From Methanococcoides methylutens MM1 (GTDB lineage Archaea > Halobacteriota > Methanosarcinia > Methanosarcinales > Methanosarcinaceae), in contig NZ_CP009518.1 of NCBI RefSeq assembly GCF_000970325.1, forward strand, positions 2,294,001 through 2,358,000: DNA of 64,000 bases. The letters are read 5' to 3'. A model generated the notes under the pieces. It was not told the DNA's origin, searched no databases, and saw nothing but the letters and a program-made list of their open reading frames with translations. The first letter of the stretch is position 1, and every line of letters starts with the position of its first letter. The translations under genes were made by a program, and so were the position numbers. Below, in pieces: positions 54,452-61,846 of this stretch.

Positions 54452-57187
54452 TCAGAAATCAAAGAGTGAGCTCTGCGTTTTCTGATCCTGCTGCTGGGAA
54501 GGCTGTTCGCCTGTCCTGCAAACCCTCTTGACGGTCTCGACCTTTTCCTCGGAAGAGGTATCAAAATCAAAGAGCCCTTTTTGTTTTGAATCGTGATTCA
54601 GTGTAGCCACATCAACACCAAAAACGCCAAGGATACGCTCCACAGGAGGTAACATTTGCTTCTGTATATAGTAGTCCACATCCAGTGTAATATTGTGCTC
54701 ACGCACATATTCAGGATCCTCTGCACGATCTACGAAAAGACCTTTGCCTGCGGTTATAACAAAAGGTATCCTCTCACCAATAGAAGGCCGCACCCCTGTA
54801 CGCCTTTCGATATTCTCCACTACGGTAAGGTGGGGCTGTTTATTCTTATAGCTAGAAGGAGATTTGGAGAAGCTCTTTGTAAGTACCAGGTCTTCAACAA
54901 TATCGGCATCCTTCTGAACATCCAGGTTGCGTACCCTGTCAACAAGTTCGCGCACGTGATGAACGGAACCGTCAATGTCACCTTCCTTTAGCACAAGCTC
55001 AAGAACTCTAATAAGCATCTTTGATGTCAGCTCACACCAGTCACGACGTACCGTTTCAAGGCCCTTTACCTTTATCTTGTCCTTCCAACCGTCGTTCGTC
55101 GGCTCAAAGAGCCACTGTGCATACCTTTTCTTGGCTACCAGAAGGACACGCTTGGCAGCTGCCTCGAATTCAAGCTCCATGGGGTCAGGCAGCGATGCTG
55201 TGACAATGCTTGCAACTTTTCTCCCCACCAATGCTGAATCTTCAAGTGAGAACTCATCCTCTGCGAACTCCTCATCGCAATCCTTTTTGCAATGGACAAA
55301 AACACTGTCCGTATCACCGTAAGCCACAGAGAGTTTTACGACCTTATCGCCTTCCCCGATATCTCCGGCCTCGTCTGTGAGATAGGCTGCATTGTCCCTG
55401 AGAACCACAGTACCGATCCTGTTACAGACAATATCCTCTGTCCTTGCTATGTTATCCCTGCCTATGCTTGTCACAGAATTGGCCATCTGGAGGCTATAGA
55501 GCCTTGCACGGGCATAGCCTGAATAGCCATAGAAACTGTTGAGCAGGATCTTCAGGGCAAGCTGTGTTGCATCAAGGACGCGATATTCTCCTTCATCATC
55601 TGCCTTTTTCATCAATTGCTTTGTCTTGACCCTCTGGTCAAGCAGGTATTCAAGAACTGATGGCACCACACCTTTGAATATATCGGGTTTAACAAATTCT
55701 CCTTTTGAAGGGGATCTGATAATGTCATCTTCAGGATATGAACCTGGCTTCACAACCGTCGTATAGCAGAGGTTGTGAGCCATCATAATAGTAGGATAAA
55801 GGGATTTGTAGTCCAGAACGATCACGTTCTCATGAAGACCCTTCTCCGGCTCAAGAACAGCACCGCCTTTAAGGCTCTCATTCTGTTTACGCCTGTAGGC
55901 CGAGGTCTCATCATCCGGCTTTGTGGACATTACCCTGCCCTGTTTTCCGAACTCGGTCATCAGGATATGTTCCACCATATTGGTCTGGCCACCACTGACC
56001 GTGTCCTGCAGCAGGACACCGCTGACCCTTGACAGAGCAATATACTTATCCAGAAGCTTCAGCTCGAGCAAAAGTTCAAGGGCAAGCTCAGAGTCACGCC
56101 TGGCATAATCTACGAACTTCCTTATCTTCTCACCGTTATCATTCCAGTGTTCTTGCATGTCAGCCGGTGCAACGTCGAGCTTTTCCCGATCAAGCAACTC
56201 CTTTGAAACATTGCGCAGGGTGTACCTTTTCAGGCTGAACTGCTGCCTGATAAGTGGAAGAGCATCCACAACAACCCTTCCGGGTATGGATACCATTGTG
56301 CGGCTTATGATCTTGCGGTAACTTAAGTTTCTGGAATCCCTTCCAACGATCGGTTTGATGCCTGCACCGGATTCGTTCAGGACGTTCACCCTGTCTACGA
56401 TATAGGGGACATCAAAATCATTGATATTATAGCCGGTGATCACATCAGGATCGTATTCCGTGATGATCTCAAAGAAACGATTGAGGAGGTCTGATTCTTT
56501 CGTGAACATCTCTACGTCATCATCAACACCTTCTACCTCCTTTTTCACCAGCACAATGGTACTGTGCCCATTGTAGGCAGGTTCAAAGGCAAAACTGACC
56601 ATTATGATAGGTGATACATCTGGTGTGGGCATACCGCCATCATGAGGCAGACACTCAATGTCAAAGGCCATATATTTCAGTGGTGAGTTGGCAATCCTGT
56701 CAACCTCAGTCAGTTCTGAAGACCTTACGGCATGGTCACATAACAGATCACCTTTAGCTACATCAGCATCATCTTCAGCGCTTACCCAGCCCATGCCCTT
56801 GAAACCTTTGTCAATGAGGAACCTGTTCCTGAACAGGATATCCGTTTCATAGATCTCCCTGACACCAATCATTCCTGCAACTTCGTCCCTTATCTCAGGA
56901 ACGTTGCGCGGGTCGAATGTGGTGACCTTGAGCATTGGTTGTTTTGTTTCCTGGTAACCAATCGGCTCGAACCTCTCCACAACTTCAATATCTTTTACGA
57001 CATCGAACCTTTCTTTTATTTCCTGACCCAGCTTCTTAAGATCGCCTGATGCACTAAGATAAAAATAAGGCTCAAATCCCGGAACAAGACAACAAACGCT
57101 CTCTCCATTGTCAGACCTGCCAAAAAGGCGTACTACAGGTCGTTCATTTTCGCGGAAATAGTCTGCATCCAGGATCTGGAAATTCAT
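54452..57187 (-). CDS. polB: DNA polymerase, family B
   Basis: Replicative or repair polymerase of 911 residues. The exonuclease domain shows FDIECLP (D176, E178) and YNINDFDVPYI; the palm shows DYKSLYPTIM and AYGDTDSVF, followed by KKRYAQW. No uracil-pocket or intein insertion is apparent. The C-terminus carries two related sequences, QKGLFDF and QSSLFDF; the second, at the very end, fits a PCNA-interacting (PIP) motif. Monocistronic, convergent with enolase and downstream of the tRNA-Met gene. Confidence 0.93.
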   Translation of the reverse strand: MNFQILDADYFRENERPVVRLFGRSDNGESVCCLVPGFEPYFYLSASGDLKKLGQEIKERFDVVKDIEVVERFEPIGYQETKQPMLKVTTFDPRNVPEIRDEVAGMIGVREIYETDILFRNRFLIDKGFKGMGWVSAEDDADVAKGDLLCDHAVRSSELTEVDRIANSPLKYMAFDIECLPHDGGMPTPDVSPIIMVSFAFEPAYNGHSTIVLVKKEVEGVDDDVEMFTKESDLLNRFFEIITEYDPDVITGYNINDFDVPYIVDRVNVLNESGAGIKPIVGRDSRNLSYRKIISRTMVSIPGRVVVDALPLIRQQFSLKRYTLRNVSKELLDREKLDVAPADMQEHWNDNGEKIRKFVDYARRDSELALELLLELKLLDKYIALSRVSGVLLQDTVSGGQTNMVEHILMTEFGKQGRVMSTKPDDETSAYRRKQNESLKGGAVLEPEKGLHENVIVLDYKSLYPTIMMAHNLCYTTVVKPGSYPEDDIIRSPSKGEFVKPDIFKGVVPSVLEYLLDQRVKTKQLMKKADDEGEYRVLDATQLALKILLNSFYGYSGYARARLYSLQMANSVTSIGRDNIARTEDIVCNRIGTVVLRDNAAYLTDEAGDIGEGDKVVKLSVAYGDTDSVFVHCKKDCDEEFAEDEFSLEDSALVGRKVASIVTASLPDPMELEFEAAAKRVLLVAKKRYAQWLFEPTNDGWKDKIKVKGLETVRRDWCELTSKMLIRVLELVLKEGDIDGSVHHVRELVDRVRNLDVQKDADIVEDLVLTKSFSKSPSSYKNKQPHLTVVENIERRTGVRPSIGERIPFVITAGKGLFVDRAEDPEYVREHNITLDVDYYIQKQMLPPVERILGVFGVDVATLNHDSKQKGLFDFDTSSEEKVETVKRVCRTGEQPSQQQDQKTQSSLFDF

Positions 57188-57296
57188 GGAACTACTTAAC
57201 GTGAAGGCATAATATATGCTTTGTTGTCAAAGAACAATAAACAACTAATTGAGATCAAAATTAAAGGATTATTAAAAAAGCAATAAAAGGCAAAGT

Positions 57297-57405
57297 GCCC
57301 GGAGCGTGACTCGAACACGCGACCTCCAGATTTCTCAGGAGATTTGGACGCTCGGTTAAAAGTCCCTATGAGTCTGGCGCCCCAACCAACTAGGCTATCC
57401 GGGCA
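57297..57405 (-). tRNA. tRNA-Met (CAT) with intron
   Basis: The acceptor arms GCCCGGA and TCCGGGC, D arm, and T arm GCGTGTTCGAGTCACGC are all present. The anticodon stem CCAGA/TCTGG is interrupted by a 35-base intron (57333-57367) after the base next to the anticodon (position 37/38). CTCA pairs with TGAG between two three-base bulges (TAG and AAA), a classical bulge-helix-bulge splice site. Splicing gives loop CTCATAA, anticodon CAT. Mature length 74, CCA not encoded. Elongator Met is favoured; tRNA-Ile2, also CAT, is less likely. Confidence 0.9.
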
Positions 57406-57488
57406 TTGCAGCACCTAAATGGGCATAGTGATATTAAAGTGTATCGATTGAGAGCTACGTCTTTTTTAAATTTTAAAAAGGGACCGGG

Positions 57489-58028
57489 TTAGAATCCGGT
57501 CGCTTTGGCAAGTTCCAATAAGGTCGCACTATCTTCAGTACTACCTCTGACGACGAACACGAAGTTCTCGTTGGTCCATATGTAGTGATAACGAGGAACC
57601 TGCTCACCATTCAACGTGATATGTTTTGTGATAAGAGTTGCATCATGACCATTGAAAGATTCATCTTCGAATCTACCAATCACTGCACTTGGAAAGCTAC
57701 TCTTGTACTGTGTAACAAGTTCTTCTGCAGCCTCAGGACTGTCAAGCTCAATAGCTATAATATAATGATCCACAGAATCAAGTTGGTATATACCTTCAGA
57801 AGCCTGAACAATACCATCGACATCAGCATAGTCTGCCTTTACATCTTCTATATCAACAGAGTGAACACCAAGGTATTCAAAACCTTCAGGAATGTTTTCC
57901 AGAACTACACCATCAACACTAAGATCAGTAGTTGTCACGAGATCTTCCGGCTCGGCCGGTTCTGTACATCCTGACATTGCAACAAGAAGTAATGCAATGA
58001 GAGAAACCATCAATACCTTCATTTTCAT
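57489..58028 (-). CDS. Putative membrane lipoprotein
   Basis: A 179-residue exported protein: leader MKMKVLMVSLIALLLVAMSG ending in the lipobox-like MSGC, then a short acidic/proline linker (TEPAEPED) and a soluble domain of strands and helices. No cysteines after the lipobox. The ATG at 58028 has GAGGT seven bases upstream. Resembles secreted lipoproteins seen in Methanosarcinales, without a known function. It is downstream of the S-layer gene on the same strand. Confidence 0.72.
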   Translation of the reverse strand: MKMKVLMVSLIALLLVAMSGCTEPAEPEDLVTTTDLSVDGVVLENIPEGFEYLGVHSVDIEDVKADYADVDGIVQASEGIYQLDSVDHYIIAIELDSPEAAEELVTQYKSSFPSAVIGRFEDESFNGHDATLITKHITLNGEQVPRYHYIWTNENFVFVVRGSTEDSATLLELAKATGF

Positions 58029-58155
58029 ATTAAATACCTCATTGTTCTGAATTGGAATGAGATATAATAAGCTTATAGGTATTTTAATTTATCGAAAAAC
58101 TTGACAAAAAAAAGAAAAGATAGAAGGATTTACATCCTTCTTAGATTTTAGTTAT

Positions 58156-60180
58156 TTAGTTCCTTCTGACAAGGTATGCTACTGCAAGGAGACCTGCAAT
58201 TGCGAAGACTGCTTCAAAACCAGGTACTGGCTCATCTGCTGGCTCTTCGACTGGCTCCTCAACAGGCTCTTCAACAGGCTCTTCGACTGTTTCGTTGACT
58301 GTTTCGTTGCCATCCTCGACTGGTTCCTCAACAGGCTCCTCGACTGGCTCCTCAACAGGCTCCTCGACTACTGGACCTTCACCATCGACGGTCTTCTCGA
58401 CGAATGGATAGTACCTAAGTACAGAAGTGTTGTCTGCAACCTTGAAGCTAATGTCTTCTGTAAGCTCATAAGAATCATCCTCATCGAGAGTTATTGACTC
58501 ATCAAGCTCCATGACAATAGTCTTTGAGGTACCATCTTCGGTTACGATCAACTTACCGAATTCATCGTCAACTTCGATTTCCATTGCATCGTCAGAGATC
58601 TGCCAGATACCTTCGATTACACAAAGGCTGTCGACCTGACCCTGGAATACTTCATCGACGTGGACAATGAATGTTACGACATCTTCTCCAAGAACTTCCT
58701 GCTCGTAGTACCAGGTCTTCTCTTCTTTGTCAGCGTCGGATGTGCTGATAACTGCGTCATCGAGGAACTCACCGTCTTTGGTGATCTCGAGCCAGACCTT
58801 GTTACCATCAACATCGATTTGCTTTGGTGTAAGTGCATAGCCTTCCATAAGCTCAAGTGACTGACCGGTCCTCATGGTGTAACTCTCGTCATCGTCCATG
58901 AGAAGCTTGGTAAGCATTGATGCATCGTCTTCAACGATAGGCACGTACTCCTCTGCAAGGAATCCGATCTTCTGGTAGGTAAGTGCTGTGTTGACGTCAT
59001 CCTCTTTACTGAAGTTGAATTCAGGAGCGATGCCAGAGATAAGGGTTGTAGTGTAATTAAGTTCTACAGGATCATCATTGATCTTTCTGTCACCGTCGGA
59101 AACTCCCCATACATTCAATGTTTCGGAAGTCTCGTCTTCGTCAAGGTCATACCAGAAACCAGCAAAGGCTGTTTCGCCGTTTGCTGTCCAGGTGTTTACT
59201 CCTGAAGGGCTCTCGATTACAGTACCACGTACCTCATAGGTGCCTGGCTCTGTGATGGTCTTAGCGAGGTAGAATCTGAGGTTTGCGGAATCGTCAGCAA
59301 CAACGAAGCTGAGGTCTTCCATGAGATCATATGTGTCATCCTCATCGAGGGTGATTGACTCATCGAGCTTCATTTCGACAGAGGTACCAACCTGAGTTAC
59401 GATCATCTTACCGAATTCATCGTCAACTTCGATTTCCATTGCATCGTCAGAAATCTGCCAGATACCTTCGATTACACAAAGGCTGTCGACCTGACCCTGG
59501 AATACTTCATCGACATGGACAATGAGTGTTACGACATCTTCTCCGAGAACTTCCTGCTCGTAGTACCAGGTCTTCTCTTCTTTGTCAGCGTCGGATGTGC
59601 TGATAACTGCGTCATCGACGAACTCACCGTCTTTGGTGATCTCGAGCCAGACCTTGTTACCATCAACATCGATCTGCTTTGGTGTAAGTGCGTAGCCTTC
59701 ACCGAGTTCAAGGGACTCGCCAGTCCTCATGGTGTAGTCTTCGTCATCGTCCATGAGAAGTTTGGTAAGCATTGATGCATCGTCTTCAACGAGAGGCACG
59801 TACTCCTCTGCAAGGAATCCGATCTTCTGGTAGGTAAGTGCTGTGTTGACGTCATCCTCTTTACTGAAGTTGAATTCAGGAGCGATGCCGCCCTGAATGG
59901 CTGCTGTGTAAACAAGGGAATCTGTGTCATCGACAAGCTTCCTGTCATCATTAGTTTCTGAAGCAGTGATAACAAGAGTCTCACTGGACTTTCCGTCATC
60001 AATATCATACCAGAAACCAGCAAAGTTCTGTGCATTTACTGTCCAGGTAGCTGGACCAGTGCTGAAATCAGTGGCGTTATATACTGGACCTCTGATCTCA
60101 ACGGAGTCTGCTGCACTTGCTACTGATACAAAGCTCAGTACCATGAGAGCAGCCATTGTGATTGCTAATAAGCTTTTCAT
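58156..60180 (-). CDS. S-layer protein with two duplicated S-layer domains
   Basis: The probable main cell-surface protein, 674 residues. A signal peptide (about residues 1-23) is followed by two S-layer-family duplication domains (about 28-305 and 313-590), nearly identical over long stretches such as GYALTPKQIDVDGNKVWLEI. Then comes an acidic linker of EEPVEEP repeats (about 596-650) and a C-terminal PGF motif plus hydrophobic span and RR (PGFEAVFAIAGLLAVAYLVR), the PGF-CTERM signal for archaeosortase processing. ATG follows GGAGG by seven bases. Likely glycosylated (several N-x-T/S sites). Confidence 0.92.
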   Translation of the reverse strand: MKSLLAITMAALMVLSFVSVASAADSVEIRGPVYNATDFSTGPATWTVNAQNFAGFWYDIDDGKSSETLVITASETNDDRKLVDDTDSLVYTAAIQGGIAPEFNFSKEDDVNTALTYQKIGFLAEEYVPLVEDDASMLTKLLMDDDEDYTMRTGESLELGEGYALTPKQIDVDGNKVWLEITKDGEFVDDAVISTSDADKEEKTWYYEQEVLGEDVVTLIVHVDEVFQGQVDSLCVIEGIWQISDDAMEIEVDDEFGKMIVTQVGTSVEMKLDESITLDEDDTYDLMEDLSFVVADDSANLRFYLAKTITEPGTYEVRGTVIESPSGVNTWTANGETAFAGFWYDLDEDETSETLNVWGVSDGDRKINDDPVELNYTTTLISGIAPEFNFSKEDDVNTALTYQKIGFLAEEYVPIVEDDASMLTKLLMDDDESYTMRTGQSLELMEGYALTPKQIDVDGNKVWLEITKDGEFLDDAVISTSDADKEEKTWYYEQEVLGEDVVTFIVHVDEVFQGQVDSLCVIEGIWQISDDAMEIEVDDEFGKLIVTEDGTSKTIVMELDESITLDEDDSYELTEDISFKVADNTSVLRYYPFVEKTVDGEGPVVEEPVEEPVEEPVEEPVEDGNETVNETVEEPVEEPVEEPVEEPADEPVPGFEAVFAIAGLLAVAYLVRRN
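58547..59036. repeat. Internal S-layer repeat, copy A
   Basis: Nearly identical to 59402-59891 at an offset of 855 bp (285 codons), with long perfect runs; corresponds to the second S-layer domain. Confidence 0.85.
59402..59891. repeat. Internal S-layer repeat, copy B
   Basis: Partner of the copy at 58547-59036, in the first S-layer domain. DNA identity exceeds what protein constraint alone would require, pointing to gene conversion. Confidence 0.85.
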
Positions 60181-60712
60181 TATTTTCCTCCATTATTTTA
60201 AATAATACAAGAGTGAGAATCAAGATAAACGTTTTAACGTGTATCAACCCCCCAACAAAAAACGAAGTTTCGTCCATTGCCGAAGGAGACATCATCACCC
60301 TCTTAATCCCGTCATATTGGATTACAACTGACTAATAAGTTAATTGCCTTTTAAATCTTTTGTGGTCTCTTTAAGACAAATTATCGCAATGCACAGGTAA
60401 ATATCGATGCAAATAACGGTAAATGTCGAAGATAATCAGAGGGATTTAATATAAAGTCTTCAACAATTGCACAATATAGTTCGTAAATTGTCGATTTCGA
60501 TCACATCGATTATTTTACTTTGATGTAACAGCACTCTAACTATTTCATTTTGCCATCCATCCTCAATAAATTTATATGTACAGCGTGTTAATTATTATAA
60601 TAATGACAGTGTAACTTTGTCATAGCATCATATAATAATCAGTGGTTCAATGTGTCCCATATTGACAAATCTTAAACCACGTACACTAATATAATGAGGA
60701 GTGAAAAGATAA
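60181..60712. other. 532-bp control region between S-layer and KaiC-like genes
   Basis: No credible gene. On the minus side, GATTTAAAAGGC at about 60347-60358 is a TATA candidate that would give the S-layer mRNA a leader of about 145 bases. The plus side holds TATA-like motifs near 60592 and 60633 for the KaiC-like gene and the ribosome site GAGGAGTG at about 60694. Several TCGAT-containing short repeats occur at 60420-60520. Confidence 0.5.
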
Positions 60713-61492
60713 ATGTTCGAAGGGTCAGCCTCTGAAGAGATATCAATGGAAGATGAAATGAACAGGGTCAAGACCGGTGTTCCCGGATTTGACGAACTTT
60801 GCGGAGGAGGACTTATCCGCGACCGTTCCTACCTCGTATCCGGTACATCCGGTGCAGGTAAGACAAACTTTTCCGTCCAGTACATCTATAATGGTATCAC
60901 AAAATACGGTGAGAACGGAATCATCGTCGCAACGGAAGAAAGACCTGAGCAGATCAGGGAGAACGTCCTAAAGTTCGGATGGGACCTGCAGGCACTGGAA
61001 GATGAAGGCAAGCTTGTAATCATCGACGCATGCTCCACCAAGATCGGCATTCCTTCACAGGAAAAATATGTCGATGTCAGGCCTTTTGACACTCGCTCCA
61101 TGATGGACCAGATCATTGCAACCCAGGAAGAGATCGATGCTAAGAGATGCCTTGTCGACTCAACAACTTCCATCAGTTTCTACCTCCACGATCCTGCAAA
61201 GATACGCGTGGAACTTCTCAAGCTCAGTACAACACTGGAAGTGATAGGACTGACCTCACTGATGACATGTGAGATCGTCAATGAGAAAGAACCATCAAGG
61301 TTCGGTGTGGAGACATTCGTAACAGACGGTACCTTTGTACTTCACTACGACATGCGTGAAACGGTCCGCACCCGTACCATTGAGATATTCAAGATGCGTG
61401 GTTCAGACCACAGTAAGAAACTGCACCCATACGATATCACATCAGAAGGCTTTGTCATACACCCACACGAACAGGTGTTTGCTCCATTCTGA
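60713..61492 (+). CDS. KaiC-like RecA-superfamily ATPase
   Basis: A 259-residue single-domain KaiC/RAD55-like ATPase. GVPGFDELCGGGL at the N-terminus, Walker A GTSGAGKTNFS (about residues 48-58), the catalytic TEERPEQI glutamates and Walker B-like CLVDSTTSI. Such archaeal proteins act in signalling, often with taxis or redox partners, but no partner kinase is next to it. A GAGGAGTG ribosome site precedes the ATG. The long shared upstream region suggests regulated expression. Confidence 0.87.
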   Translation: MFEGSASEEISMEDEMNRVKTGVPGFDELCGGGLIRDRSYLVSGTSGAGKTNFSVQYIYNGITKYGENGIIVATEERPEQIRENVLKFGWDLQALEDEGKLVIIDACSTKIGIPSQEKYVDVRPFDTRSMMDQIIATQEEIDAKRCLVDSTTSISFYLHDPAKIRVELLKLSTTLEVIGLTSLMTCEIVNEKEPSRFGVETFVTDGTFVLHYDMRETVRTRTIEIFKMRGSDHSKKLHPYDITSEGFVIHPHEQVFAPF

Positions 61493-61610
61493 AGCTTATC
61501 GCCTATAATGGTGTAAAACAGTTTCAGGAAAAATCAAAGGAATAACTCGGGCATCTCTACTTTTTTTCTTAAAGATGCCTGAGAATCTCAACAATACAAA
61601 AACAAAAATA

Positions 61611-61754
61611 TCAGAGATCTGGATAGGTCTCTTCGTGACCACATTCTATACATTTGTAGATAACAAGTGTACGACCAAAATTGTCGTGTCTCTTTATAGT
61701 AGGATATCTCCAGCGGTTCATCCTTCCTTCACAAACTGGGCATCTATAGTTCAT
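61611..61754 (-). CDS. Zinc-ribbon microprotein
   Basis: A 47-residue protein with CPVC and CIEC knuckles 27 residues apart and a basic stretch (RMNRWRYPTIKRHD) between them. GAGGT lies six to ten bases before the ATG. It could be a small nucleic-acid-binding ribbon, such as those near the transcription or repair machinery. Lone gene, convergent with the KaiC-like gene. Confidence 0.7.
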   Translation of the reverse strand: MNYRCPVCEGRMNRWRYPTIKRHDNFGRTLVIYKCIECGHEETYPDL

Positions 61755-61846
61755 TTTACCTCACTCACAGGATTCCGGATCTTCATTCAGACATGTTCTA
61801 TATTGAGTGCATCTATATATTAGACTTACTCTGATATTAAATTGAA

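Noticed and set aside
60098-60298. 66-codon frame across the S-layer start
   Set aside because: It is the shifted frame of the S-layer signal-peptide region; the S-layer start has the better ribosome site.
61575-61823. 82-codon plus-strand frame after the KaiC-like gene
   Set aside because: It is antisense to a zinc-ribbon gene with two CxxC pairs and a ribosome site, and lacks such signals itself.
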